DNA of 64,000 nucleotides from Neisseria animalis (GTDB lineage: Bacteria > Pseudomonadota > Gammaproteobacteria > Burkholderiales > Neisseriaceae). Of the stretch, positions 39,475-47,595 are shown piece by piece. Positions within the stretch are counted from its first letter, which is position 1; every line of letters begins with the position of its first letter. A program made the translations under genes and the position numbers. The stretch spans positions 1,860,001 through 1,924,000 of the forward strand of contig NZ_LR134287.1 in the NCBI RefSeq assembly GCF_900636515.1. Reading direction: 5' to 3'. The notes under the pieces are model-generated. The model was not told the DNA's origin and made no database searches. It saw only the letters and a program-made list of their open reading frames with translations.

Positions 39475-39488
39475 TTTTTCAAACGGCC

Positions 39489-40001
39489 TTATGCTTCATT
39501 TTTAGAAAAGCCGCCTGCCAAATTCAGTCGCGGCAGCTTGTACCGACTGTCGAGCGGGTGGCGCGGCGCGCCTTTTTCGGACGGCCACACATAGGCCGTA
39601 ACGCGGCTGCGCGGGAATTTGGCAATGCTGACCTTATTACCCTGATTGCCGCCCAGCACCATCAGGTTGCCTTGGGCGTCCTGACCGACCACAAAGCCCA
39701 CATGACCGCCGCCCTGGCGTTCTAACACCACGATGCAGCCATAGGCCGGTTGCTTTAAGCGCGTGCCTGCCTCTGCCCATGCCTTGGCACGGTACCAATG
39801 CTTGGGCAGTCCGCGGCCCGTGCTGCGGCAGCAATGCGCCACAAACGTACCGCACCAAGGCGTTTCGTCATCGCGCCACCACGCATTTAAAGCGGCTAAC
39901 CAGTTGATGATGGTCGGGTTGTGTTTTTTACCGGGAATCTCGGCAAGGCCGATATGGCGGCGGGCTTCCGCCACCCACGGCAGCTCGGTTTTGATAGACA
40001 T
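39489..40001 (-). CDS. Endolysin, TIGR02594/CHAP-like
   Basis: 170 residues. The Cys-His core of NlpC/P60 or CHAP-type hydrolases is seen as TPWCGTFVAHCCRS and GGGHVGFVVG, with WGN-type spacing. Predicted to cut peptidoglycan peptides. First gene of the leftward lysis-packaging operon; its start lies 4 nt after a 14-bp hairpin that contains its ribosome site. Confidence 0.88.
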   Translation of the reverse strand: MSIKTELPWVAEARRHIGLAEIPGKKHNPTIINWLAALNAWWRDDETPWCGTFVAHCCRSTGRGLPKHWYRAKAWAEAGTRLKQPAYGCIVVLERQGGGHVGFVVGQDAQGNLMVLGGNQGNKVSIAKFPRSRVTAYVWPSEKGAPRHPLDSRYKLPRLNLAGGFSKNEA

Positions 40002-40005
40002 GAAA

Positions 40006-40043
40006 AAAATCCCTGTAACTGAATAATCGGTTACAGGGATTTT
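40006..40043 (-). promoter_or_regulatory. Ribosome-site hairpin A, lysis operon
   Basis: Fourteen paired bases (AAAATCCCTGTAAC / GTTACAGGGATTTT) around loop CGATTATTCA, read leftward, with AGGGA in the 3' arm 8 nt before ATG 40001. The T-run after the stem could also terminate transcription. Nearly identical to hairpin B. Confidence 0.7.
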
Positions 40044-40065
40044 GGCAAAAGGCTGTTTGAAAGGA

Positions 40066-40082
40066 TTTTAAACGGCTTTAAA
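40066..40082 (-). promoter_or_regulatory. Late-unit motif TTTAAAGCCGTTTAAAA, copy A
   Basis: 17-bp motif read leftward, 23 bp upstream of hairpin A. Identical to the copy at 63485 and related to those at 50866 and 56531. Confidence 0.6.
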
Positions 40083-40084
40083 AA

Positions 40085-40303
40085 TTACTTTTGGACATGA
40101 GACAGATAGAACTCACAAATGGCTTTTAAGGCTTGGGTCCGGCTACCGCCTGCCAGTTTGACGGCTTCGTCAATCAAATCCAAATCGGCGGCATGGCCTT
40201 TAATCAAAAACTGACGGTATTCTCCGCTTTCCAGCTTCTCTCTGTTAAATTCGGCAGCGGTTTGGGCGCGTAGGCGGCGGCTGTGGTCGGTTAGATTTGC
40301 CAT
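40085..40303 (-). CDS. Small helical phage protein
   Basis: 72 residues, charged (LTDHSRRLRAQTAAEFNREK), possibly ribbon-helix-helix-like (LIDEAVKLAGGSRTQALKAI). Good ribosome site (AAGGAT). Lies between the small peptide unit and the lysis operon. Function unknown; DNA binding is a guess. Confidence 0.65.
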   Translation of the reverse strand: MANLTDHSRRLRAQTAAEFNREKLESGEYRQFLIKGHAADLDLIDEAVKLAGGSRTQALKAICEFYLSHVQK

Positions 40304-40384
40304 TGGAAATCCTTTGTGGTATAAATGTTTTAAGAAAGTTCGGGAGATGAGGCGGTGTTACCACCGCCCCGGTTTGTGTTTTAA

Positions 40385-40441
40385 TTAGTACGCTTTGCTA
40401 GAGAGAACTAATAAAATCACTAAGATTAGGATTTTAATCAT
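40385..40441 (-). CDS. Tiny hydrophobic peptide (unit 1)
   Basis: 18 residues, MIKILILVILLVLSSKAY, almost wholly hydrophobic, behind a near-perfect ribosome site AAAGGAGGTGATGAAG (8-nt spacing). Own promoter at 40517-40545. Its leader contains the 40469-40490 hairpin. Resembles type I toxins in layout; not matched to a known family. Confidence 0.5.
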   Translation of the reverse strand: MIKILILVILLVLSSKAY

Positions 40442-40468
40442 CTTCATCACCTCCTTTCTTTTTCGATT

Positions 40469-40497
40469 CCCGCCGCTCCCAACGGCGGGTTTCTTAT
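40469..40497 (+). terminator. Opposite-strand terminator over the unit 1 leader
   Basis: CCCGCCG / CGGCGGG stem, 7-nt loop, then TTTCTTATTT on the plus strand. It would end a plus-strand RNA antisense to the peptide gene and its ribosome site. Confidence 0.6.
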
Positions 40498-40516
40498 TTC
40501 CTAATCCATGAAACGA

Positions 40517-40545
40517 ATTATAGTATATCTTATAAAGAAAGGCAA
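40517..40545 (-). promoter_or_regulatory. Promoter of unit 1
   Basis: Read leftward: TTGCCT (40540-40545), 17 nt, TATAAT (40517-40522). A consensus -10 and optimal spacing. Confidence 0.65.
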
Positions 40546-40597
40546 GCAAAAAAATAAAAAACAGCCTGAAATGTTTGGTTTCAGGCTGTCTTACAAA

Positions 40598-41248
40598 TCA
40601 GCAAATACTTTCACAGGGAATACCGTCACCGTCCCTATCAAGACGGCGAACGCCGCATTTATTCAAATAAAATTTCGCTTCAGAGCAGGAGCTCATCTCT
40701 TTACAGAAGCGTTTTCCCGAACAGGTAAACTTCCCGCCTGTTTTAGGCATGGCATAAGACGGTTTAATCTGTTGGGTGACCATTCCCGCTTTCTTGCCGT
40801 TTCTGAACTCGCTGGGATAAATCGGATTGGGTTCAGACCAAAGGCCAAGGCTGGCAGCTCTTGCCCGCTCTTCCAAGCGGATATATTCCGTGTCTCTGAC
40901 ATATTTCCGATAAGCCCATGCGTAGCCTGATTTAACCATCTCCTTATTGATATTCAGACCACCGGAAAATACCTCTGCCAATGTGCGGCCATATTTATCT
41001 GCGCCATCGGTTTTAAGTGTAACGTATTGCCCATGTACCCACCTGGACAGCTTTTTACGGGCAGCACTACCAAAAGCCTGCCCGCGCTCGGGGGCATCAA
41101 TCTGGTTCAACCTCACTTTGAGCTGTTTGCGTGTATCTGTCAAACAAGTCAGTGTATCGCCGTCGGCAATACCGACAACCCGGCAATGAATATCCTGCGC
41201 TGCTGCGAATGATGAAACTGCCAATAAAATCAACAATGAATATTTCAT
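40598..41248 (-). CDS. Secreted thermonuclease-like protein with Excalibur domain
   Basis: 216 residues. Signal peptide (MKYSLLILLAVSSFAAAQ), then a staphylococcal-nuclease-like domain with GDTLTCL, RLNQIDAPERGQ and KYGRTLAEV, and a C-terminal Excalibur calcium-binding motif DRDGDGIPCE. Predicted extracellular or periplasmic nuclease. It starts 6 nt after the repressor stop on the same strand, so it is probably transcribed with the repressor in the lysogen: a likely conversion (moron) gene. Confidence 0.88.
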   Translation of the reverse strand: MKYSLLILLAVSSFAAAQDIHCRVVGIADGDTLTCLTDTRKQLKVRLNQIDAPERGQAFGSAARKKLSRWVHGQYVTLKTDGADKYGRTLAEVFSGGLNINKEMVKSGYAWAYRKYVRDTEYIRLEERARAASLGLWSEPNPIYPSEFRNGKKAGMVTQQIKPSYAMPKTGGKFTCSGKRFCKEMSSCSEAKFYLNKCGVRRLDRDGDGIPCESIC

Positions 41249-41254
41249 AACCGA

Positions 41255-41710
41255 TTATCCCGCCTTGTGAACTTCAGAATCTTCGGGTTTTTTCTCTGCC
41301 CTACGGGCCATATACAAAATCATCTCTCTGTCTTTATCAGCAGCTTCGTTGAACAACTTCAGCAACTCCAGATCCTCATCGCTTAAAGCTACTTTTTCTT
41401 CCTCAGCTTTGCGGCCATAAGCAGCTTTGGGTTCTTGTAATGTATTTACCTGCAAAGAAGAGAATCTCGCAGCATATCGCGTGCCCAGTTGTTCGTCTGC
41501 AATAAACGGCTCTCCAATGCCTGCAATTAACCAGTTCAAATTTACACCCAAATGAGTGCTTATTTTAAATAAACCCTCTGTATCAGGCTTACGCTCCCCA
41601 CTTACATAATTCTGAGCAGTACGATATACCAATCCTGTCATTTCAGAAAAATCTTTTATTTTCAAGTTTTTAATTTTCAAAATTTCTTTCAGGCGGATAT
41701 TTACACTCAT
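41255..41710 (-). CDS. Phage repressor, HTH-type (Mu c-like)
   Basis: 151 residues. The N-terminal helix-turn-helix (LKIKDFSEMTGLVYRTAQNYVSG) is of the Cro/cI (XRE) type; the C-terminal helical part is charged. Start 41710 (MSVNIRLKEIL); upstream in-frame ATGs at 41738 and 41761 overlap the early promoter. Divergent from the early genes. Confidence 0.82.
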   Translation of the reverse strand: MSVNIRLKEILKIKNLKIKDFSEMTGLVYRTAQNYVSGERKPDTEGLFKISTHLGVNLNWLIAGIGEPFIADEQLGTRYAARFSSLQVNTLQEPKAAYGRKAEEEKVALSDEDLELLKLFNEAADKDREMILYMARRAEKKPEDSEVHKAG

Positions 41711-41753
41711 TTGTTCATTTTCCTGTTGCAATATACTCATTTGTTCGTATAAT
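41705..41753 (+). promoter_or_regulatory. Early promoter with paired operator-like repeats
   Basis: TTGCAA (41726-41731), 16 nt, TATAAT (41748-41753) read rightward. ACTCATTTGTTC occurs twice, at 41705-41716 and 41735-41746, 30 bp apart; the second lies between -35 and -10. Good candidates for repressor or Ner-like operators. Confidence 0.65.
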
Positions 41754-41804
41754 ATACACATATCAGCACAAATTAAACCAAACAGGCACACAAGGGGCTA
41801 AACA

Positions 41805-41900
41805 ATGGTTAAGCGCACCTATCTTGTAACAGCTTCTTACCCTGCCTTTCGGTATTTGAAATGCGTAATCATTCTATCACAGAAAGACACTAACTTATGA
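41805..41900 (+). CDS. Possible 31-residue leader peptide
   Basis: MVKRTYLVTASYPAFRYLKC and 11 more residues, behind AAGGGGC; its TGA overlaps the next ATG (ATGA at 41897-41900), which suggests coupled translation. No known family. Confidence 0.35.
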   Translation: MVKRTYLVTASYPAFRYLKCVIILSQKDTNL

Positions 41901-42118
41901 GAAGACAAGCAATTGATTTTAAGCCACTTCCCTATCCGCAAACGCCTGAGACGGCGGCTGCGTGGTTTCGGAAACACGGTGTATGTAAAGCTCATTGGGC
42001 ACGTTATTTCGGTTTTGAGCGTACTGTCGTAGAGCACCTACTACGGGGCAAACTCAAAGGAAACTACGGTCAAAGCCATGAGGCAGCGGTAAAGCTCGGG
42101 TTAAAAGAGTCTGTATAA
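41897..42118 (+). CDS. BcepMu gp16-like DNA-binding regulator (1)
   Basis: 73 residues; AAWFRKHGVCKAHWARYFGF and EHLLRGKLKGNYGQSHEAAV match the BcepMu gp16 family, small HTH proteins at the start of early operons. Probably an early regulator in the place of Ner. Confidence 0.8.
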   Translation: MRRQAIDFKPLPYPQTPETAAAWFRKHGVCKAHWARYFGFERTVVEHLLRGKLKGNYGQSHEAAVKLGLKESV

Positions 42119-42132
42119 AGCAGGAGCCAAAT

Positions 42133-42384
42133 ATGAAATTTAAATTAGTTAAAGCACGTTATTTTCGATTTAGGCGTCAGGCATGGGTAATAAGACCACC
42201 AGAAAAAAAGATACTTTCCGAGCAGCAGTTAAAAGAAAATTTTGCCAAGAACGGCAAAACGCTGGCTCAGTGGGCACGAGAGAACGGCTATCAGCCGCGT
42301 GAGGTTTACTTGGTTATTGGTGGGCAAAACAAAGCCAAATATGGACGGGGTTTTGAAATCGCCCGCAAGCTGGGTTTGAAATAG
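42133..42384 (+). CDS. BcepMu gp16-like DNA-binding regulator (2)
   Basis: 83 residues. The C-terminal half (FAKNGKTLAQWARENGYQPR, then IARKLGLK) is a diverged paralogue of the preceding gene, with a basic N-terminal extension. Ribosome site AGGAG; 14 nt downstream of copy 1. Confidence 0.75.
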   Translation: MKFKLVKARYFRFRRQAWVIRPPEKKILSEQQLKENFAKNGKTLAQWARENGYQPREVYLVIGGQNKAKYGRGFEIARKLGLK

Positions 42385-42393
42385 GAGCAGAAG

Positions 42394-42681
42394 ATGGCAA
42401 GCAGTAAAGGCATTCGGATTTTAAAGGTCTTCAAGGCGTTGGAAGCCCACCCGATTATCGGTATCAGCAACAAAGAGATTTCAGACGGCCTCGGCATTCC
42501 GGCCAGCTATGTGAGCCGGGACTTGGACGATTTAATCAGCGAAGGCTTGGTGGTCAAATTGGATAACGGCAATTTTGCATACAGTATCAGAACCCTACAA
42601 ATCGCCGAACGGTTCAGACGGCAGCAGGAACGGCTGCAAGGCAAGATTGCCGAAGTGGGCAGACGGGTTGAAGTGGACTAA
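42394..42681 (+). CDS. Winged-helix (IclR-like) early phage protein
   Basis: 95 residues. ILKVFKALEAHPIIGISNKE and ISDGLGIPASYVSRDLDDLI form a winged helix-turn-helix like the IclR N-terminal domain. Its DNA encodes a DUS core (TCAGACGGCC) inside the HTH region. Confidence 0.75.
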   Translation: MASSKGIRILKVFKALEAHPIIGISNKEISDGLGIPASYVSRDLDDLISEGLVVKLDNGNFAYSIRTLQIAERFRRQQERLQGKIAEVGRRVEVD

Positions 42682-42725
42682 ACGATTTTGAAATTTCCTG
42701 ACGTAAGGAAATTTGGAGATAAAAA

Positions 42726-43583
42726 ATGAACAACGACGTAATCGAACATGAAGTTATGGATGTGGTTGCTAACCAAAACCACCAAGCTGCGCACAGCGTG
42801 ATGGTGATGGAGCAATGGGGAAACGGAGAAACCTATAACGAAGAACGCTGGATTGAACGCGGACGCCAAGCAGTACGCCAAACAATGGAAGGGATGTTTG
42901 AGCTGGGCAGAGCTTTGATTATTTTAAAAGAGCATACGCAGCATGGCCGATTTATGGAAATTGTTAAGAGCCAGTTTGGTATTGGGCATAACGAAACTGC
43001 TCGTTTAATTGCCGCTACCCAACGTTTCGCGACCCCGCAAATGCAGAAAGCAGCCCCAAAGCTGATGGATTTAGGCAAATCCAAGCTGCTGGAACTGCTG
43101 GTAGAAGAAGATGTGACGCTGATTGGTTTGGCAGAAGGTGAAGAAGTTAACGGTATGACTTTGGATGATGTCGACCGTATGACAGTGCGTGAACTCCGTG
43201 CTGCCCTGCGCGAGAGCCGAGAAACGGCGGAAGCGAAAGACAAGGTCATTGCTGACAAGAATAAAAAAGTCGACGAGCTGGCGGAGAAGCTGGAAAAAAG
43301 CAAAAAAACCGTGAAAGAACCGGACGCGGCGGATGTGGGCAGCGAGCTTGCCATGCGTCTGACCAGCCTGGAAGTGGGCATCCGCTCGCAGGTCAGCCGC
43401 CTGAAAGAGATGTTCGAGCAGATGAACGCGCATACGGAGGCGCACGGTATCGACCACCGCGCCAAGATGGTCGGCACCATCAATCAGATTATTTTGGATT
43501 GCGAAACCCTGCGCTCGTCTTTCGCGCTGCCGCAAGATGCGCCGACGGACGATATGCCGGAGTGGTTGAAGCAGGAGGATTGA
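42726..43583 (+). CDS. DUF3102-like early phage protein
   Basis: 285 residues. Middle part (MFELGRALIILKEHTQHGRF, FGIGHNETARLIAATQRFA) resembles DUF3102; residues about 165-205 are coiled coil. Precedes the transposase by 1 nt. Role unknown. Confidence 0.7.
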   Translation: MNNDVIEHEVMDVVANQNHQAAHSVMVMEQWGNGETYNEERWIERGRQAVRQTMEGMFELGRALIILKEHTQHGRFMEIVKSQFGIGHNETARLIAATQRFATPQMQKAAPKLMDLGKSKLLELLVEEDVTLIGLAEGEEVNGMTLDDVDRMTVRELRAALRESRETAEAKDKVIADKNKKVDELAEKLEKSKKTVKEPDAADVGSELAMRLTSLEVGIRSQVSRLKEMFEQMNAHTEAHGIDHRAKMVGTINQIILDCETLRSSFALPQDAPTDDMPEWLKQED

Positions 43584-43584
43584 G

Positions 43585-45369
43585 ATGAATCCCGCATTAA
43601 ACGAGCGGCTTACTGCTGTGGCCACCCATGCGGACACGCTGGGGCGCGGCGACAAGTCGGCCTATTTGAAGCAGCAGGCGGCGGAATTGGGCATGAGTTT
43701 GGCCACGCTCTACCGCAAGCTGGAGGCGGTGGCGGTCAAACCGAGCCGCAAGCGGCGCAGCGATGCGGGCAGGTCGGAACTGAGCCTTGACGAAGCCAAA
43801 TTGATTTCGTCGGCTCTGATGGAAGCCATGCGGCGCAACGGCAAGCGGCTGATGGCGGTACGGCAGGCGGTGGAAATGCTGCGCGCCAACGGCAAAATCG
43901 AAGCGGCGCGGATTGACGAAGAAACGGGCGAAGTGCTGCCCTTATCGGAATCGACCATTATCCGGGCGTTGCGCGAATACCGGCTGCACCCCGACCAGCT
44001 TTTGCAGCCCGACCCTATGAACCGCATGAAGTCGGAACACCCGAACCATTGCTGGCAAATCGACCCGAGTTTGTGCGTGCTGTATTACCTGCCGCGCCAA
44101 GGAAAGGACACGGGGCTGCGGGTGATGAAAGAGGAAGAGTTTTACAAAAACAAACCGAAAAACGTGGTGAAGATTGAGCAAGACCGCGTATGGCGCTATA
44201 CCGGCACCGACCACGCCAGCGGCGCGATTGTTGCCCGCTACTACTTCGGCGGCGAGACTTCGGCCAACCTCTGCGACTTTTTCATCTACATGATGCAGGC
44301 CAAAGAAGACATCGGCAAAGACCCGTTTCGCGGCGTACCGCGCATGGTGATGCTCGACCCGGGCAGCGCGAATACTTCGGCAGCATTCAAAAATCTGTGC
44401 AAATCGCTGGATGTGCATGTGCAGATTAACAAGCCGGGCAATCCGCGGGCGAAAGGCCAGGTGGAAAAAGGCAACGATATTGTGGAAACGGCGTTTGAAA
44501 GCGGCCTGCGCTTTACCGAGGTGGCCGACATCGACCAACTCAACGCGATGGCGGAACGCTGGATGCGCTACTACAACGGCACGCAAATCCACAGCCGCCA
44601 CGGCCTGACCCGCTATCAGGCTTGGAACAGAATCAAGGCGGAGCAGCTGGTTTTGCCGCCCCCTGCGGAATATTGCAGGGAGTTGGCTCTCAGCGCGCCG
44701 AAAGAGGCAAAGGTATCGTCCGATTTGGAAATCCGCTTCGGCGGCCGCTATTACAGCGTGAAAGACATTCGGGGCGTATTGGTCGGGCAGAAACTGTTGG
44801 TGGCCAAGAACCCTTGGGAAACCGACGGCGCACGGGTGGCAACCTATGATGCCGATGGCAACGAAATCTGGCAGGCAGTACCGCAGATTGAGTTTGACGA
44901 AATGGGCTTCCGAGCCGATGCCGCAGTTATCGGGGCGGAATACAAAGGCCGGATCGATACCGTCGCGCAGCAACATGCCAAGGAGCTGGACAAATTGGCG
45001 ATGGGCGCGGACACATTGGAAGAAGCGGCGGCCAAACGCAAAGGTAAGGCCGTACCGTTTAACGGCGAAATCGACCCCTACAAACATCAGGAAGATACGC
45101 TGGCCGCACGCAATACGCTGTATCTGCCGAAACAAGGCACGCAGATGGAATACAACCGTATGGAAGTAGCCGAGCAGGTGCTCTCCAAGGTGGAAATGGC
45201 CAAGCTGTTGAAACCGCGCATCGAAGCCGCGGGCGGCGATTGGAAACAGGCGGTCAGGATGCTTCAGACGGCCTATCCGCAAGGCATAGAAGCAAGCAGA
45301 TTGGACGAGGCGTTCGATAAATTGATGAATGCAGGCCGTCTGAAAATTCACAGAACGGGAAGCTTATGA
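43585..45369 (+). CDS. Mu-type DDE transposase (MuA-like)
   Basis: 594 residues. N-terminal DNA-binding part, then an integrase core with acidic residues near D160 (CWQIDPS), D257 (MLDPGSANTS) and E294 (GQVEKGNDIVE), and a Mu C-terminal beta-barrel and activator-binding tail. Replicative transposition and integration. Stop overlaps the MuB-like start by 4 nt. Confidence 0.93.
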   Translation: MNPALNERLTAVATHADTLGRGDKSAYLKQQAAELGMSLATLYRKLEAVAVKPSRKRRSDAGRSELSLDEAKLISSALMEAMRRNGKRLMAVRQAVEMLRANGKIEAARIDEETGEVLPLSESTIIRALREYRLHPDQLLQPDPMNRMKSEHPNHCWQIDPSLCVLYYLPRQGKDTGLRVMKEEEFYKNKPKNVVKIEQDRVWRYTGTDHASGAIVARYYFGGETSANLCDFFIYMMQAKEDIGKDPFRGVPRMVMLDPGSANTSAAFKNLCKSLDVHVQINKPGNPRAKGQVEKGNDIVETAFESGLRFTEVADIDQLNAMAERWMRYYNGTQIHSRHGLTRYQAWNRIKAEQLVLPPPAEYCRELALSAPKEAKVSSDLEIRFGGRYYSVKDIRGVLVGQKLLVAKNPWETDGARVATYDADGNEIWQAVPQIEFDEMGFRADAAVIGAEYKGRIDTVAQQHAKELDKLAMGADTLEEAAAKRKGKAVPFNGEIDPYKHQEDTLAARNTLYLPKQGTQMEYNRMEVAEQVLSKVEMAKLLKPRIEAAGGDWKQAVRMLQTAYPQGIEASRLDEAFDKLMNAGRLKIHRTGSL

Positions 45370-46508
45370 AAGCAGCGTTTAAACAAATCGGCAAATCCTA
45401 TGCTGCCGCTGCCGCCGAAATCGGCTGCAGCAAGCCGATGTTGGTAGCGGTGGTGAACCACGGGAACTGGCCGAAAAAAGGCGCAAACGAATTGCGCGAA
45501 AAACTGAAGCAGTATTTTGAAAAGAATGGTGCGGACATCCCAGCGAGCCTGAGAAACGAGCCGGAAGCCGCACCTGCCCACCCTAATGAAAGCGAGGACA
45601 AAGAGATGTTACTACGAAAAGCGAAAATCAACCAAGCCGCCAAACAGCATTTCGGGCTGGTGCGCGACCCGTTCCACGATGAAATCCAGTCTGCCGATGA
45701 TGTGTTTATGACCCCCGATGTGCGCTATGTACGCGAGGCGATGTTTCAGACGGCCTGCCACGGCGGCTTTGTGGCGGTGGTGGGCGAAAGCGGCGCGGGC
45801 AAATCGACCCTGCGCGAAGATTTGCAAGACCGCATCAACCGCGAAGGCCGCCAGATTGTGCTGATTGAGCCGTATGTGTTGGCGATGGAAGACAACGACC
45901 AGAAAGGCAAAACGCTCAAGGCGGTGCATATTGCCGAAGCGATTTTGGAAGCGGTATCGCCGGGCAGCAGCCCGAAACGCAGCCCCGAAGCGCGTTTCCG
46001 CCAAATCCACCGCGCCTTGCAGGAAAGCGCGAAGGCGGGCAACAAGCATTTGCTCTTAATCGAAGAAGCGCACGGCCTGCCGCTGCCGACGCTGAAGCAC
46101 CTGAAACGCTTTTTTGAATTGAAATCGGGCTTCGAGCGGCTGTTGGGCATTGTGCTAATCGGGCAGACCGAGCTGGCGCAGAAGCTCAGCGAAAACAATC
46201 CGGCTGTCCGCGAGGTGGTGCAGCGTTGCGAAGTGGTGACGCTCCTGCCGCTGACCGACGGCAAATTGGAAGGTTATCTGAAGCACAAGTTTGCCCGCGC
46301 CGGAGCGGACGTTACCCAAATTCTGGCACAGTCGGCCATCGACGCTGTAGCGGAGCGGCTGACGGTAAAAAGCCGCAGCAGCAAAGGCACGGAGCTGCAC
46401 AGCCTGCTCTATCCGCTGGCGGTTAACAACTTGGTATCTGCGGCGATGAATCAGGCGGCGGAGCTGGGCTTCGATACGGTAGACGGCGATGTGGTGCGGG
46501 GTGTGTGA
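45366..46508 (+). CDS. Transposition ATPase (MuB-like)
   Basis: 380 residues: an N-terminal HTH (SYAAAAAEIGCSKPMLVAVV) and an AAA+ domain with Walker A GESGAGKST near residue 140 and Walker B LLLIEEAHGL. Selects target DNA and activates the transposase. Confidence 0.93.
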   Translation: MKAAFKQIGKSYAAAAAEIGCSKPMLVAVVNHGNWPKKGANELREKLKQYFEKNGADIPASLRNEPEAAPAHPNESEDKEMLLRKAKINQAAKQHFGLVRDPFHDEIQSADDVFMTPDVRYVREAMFQTACHGGFVAVVGESGAGKSTLREDLQDRINREGRQIVLIEPYVLAMEDNDQKGKTLKAVHIAEAILEAVSPGSSPKRSPEARFRQIHRALQESAKAGNKHLLLIEEAHGLPLPTLKHLKRFFELKSGFERLLGIVLIGQTELAQKLSENNPAVREVVQRCEVVTLLPLTDGKLEGYLKHKFARAGADVTQILAQSAIDAVAERLTVKSRSSKGTELHSLLYPLAVNNLVSAAMNQAAELGFDTVDGDVVRGV

Positions 46509-46717
46509 TGAGCGCGAAACGATTGATTACCGCCTATATCCTGCTGCTGTGGCTGGCGGTGTTGGCGATATTTTCTGCCTGCTCCCCGCAGGGTGCGGCG
46601 GCGGCAGAAGCGGCGGAGGCACACGAGGCTTGGGAAAAGGTGTACGGCGGTATGAATGAGGCCGAATTGATGGCGGGCGTGGTGTATGAGCCGATTGGAG
46701 GGTGTGATGAAGATTGA
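46508..46717 (+). CDS. Small early phage lipoprotein
   Basis: 69 residues: signal sequence with lipobox LAIFSACS, then an Ala/Glu-rich stretch. ATG 46508 overlaps the MuB-like stop (TGATG). An early membrane lipoprotein might act in superinfection exclusion, but nothing proves it. Confidence 0.65.
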   Translation: MSAKRLITAYILLLWLAVLAIFSACSPQGAAAAEAAEAHEAWEKVYGGMNEAELMAGVVYEPIGGCDED

Positions 46718-46907
46718 GCGGGATTACGGCAGGATTAAGGCCAAAGTGTGGCGCGAGCGCAGCGGCTGCGTATGCTGCGAGCTGTCGGATACGCAGGGGG
46801 TGTTTATTTTGCTGCTGGTATCGGCGGATGCCCTGGAAGAAGAAGCCGATGTGGTGGCTCAGGCATTGCGCTGTTTGAGCAGCGAAGATTTGAGAAAGGC
46901 GGCTTGA
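46707..46907 (+). CDS. Small early phage protein
   Basis: 66 residues (MKIERDYGRIKAKVWRERSG...), overlapping the lipoprotein gene by 11 nt. CVCCEL is a possible metal-binding group. No recognised family. Confidence 0.65.
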   Translation: MKIERDYGRIKAKVWRERSGCVCCELSDTQGVFILLLVSADALEEEADVVAQALRCLSSEDLRKAA

Positions 46908-46908
46908 G

Positions 46909-47091
46909 ATGGGAGCCAAAATCTACGCGCTGTACAAAGGGGAAAACTTGATTGATACGGGTACGGTTTACCAGTTGGCCAAACGGCAGAATGTGCAGGT
47001 CAAAACCATACGTTATTACCAAACCCCGAATTACCAAAAACGCAATCACGGCCATAACCATCGGGTTCTGGTTTTACTGGAAGGAGATTGA
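46909..47091 (+). CDS. Small early phage protein
   Basis: 60 residues; IYALYKGENLIDTGTVYQLA and VQVKTIRYYQTPNYQKR resemble short phage proteins that track with Mu-like early operons. Function unknown. Next gene starts 3 nt later. Confidence 0.7.
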   Translation: MGAKIYALYKGENLIDTGTVYQLAKRQNVQVKTIRYYQTPNYQKRNHGHNHRVLVLLEGD

Positions 47092-47094
47092 GCC

Positions 47095-47595
47095 ATGAAA
47101 CTACGCTGCCCCGCCTGCGGCGCGGCCATGAGCTTGGAGGTATTGATTGCCCATGACGACGCACGCGAAGCCTTGATTGCGCTGACGGGCATTTCCGACG
47201 AACTGACCCGCGCCATGCTCAAGTATCTGACCCTGTTTCGGCCGTCTGAAAAAGATTTGAGCTTTGCCCGTGTAGCCAAGCTGCTCGGGGAGCTGCTGCC
47301 GATGATACGGGCGGGGGAAATCAGCCGCGGCAGAAAAGCCTACCCCGCGCCGAGGGAAGCATGGATTTGGGCGGCCGGCCGCTGCCTCGAAGCCCGCGAC
47401 AAAGGCCGCTTGACCCCGCCTCTGTCGTCGCACGGCTTCCTGCTGGAAAACATCACATTCTGGCAGCCTGAAGCAACGGCGGTAATGTCCGCGGCAGAGC
47501 GGCAGCCCCGTACTGCGGCGGCGGAGCAGAGCAAGCTGCGCGACGGGGTCGGCGGGTTGATGGCATGGGCGAACGGAGCGGGAGATGACGGATGA
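47095..47595 (+). CDS. Zinc-ribbon early phage protein
   Basis: 166 residues. N-terminal CPACG is one half of a zinc ribbon; the rest is helical. A DUS core lies inside. Overlaps the next gene by 11 nt. Role unknown. Confidence 0.7.
   Translation: MKLRCPACGAAMSLEVLIAHDDAREALIALTGISDELTRAMLKYLTLFRPSEKDLSFARVAKLLGELLPMIRAGEISRGRKAYPAPREAWIWAAGRCLEARDKGRLTPPLSSHGFLLENITFWQPEATAVMSAAERQPRTAAAEQSKLRDGVGGLMAWANGAGDDG

Noticed and set aside
43942..45351. 469-codon frame opposite the transposase gene
   Set aside because: GC-driven antisense shadow of a clear DDE transposase. Likewise 54487-55839 opposite the tail sheath.
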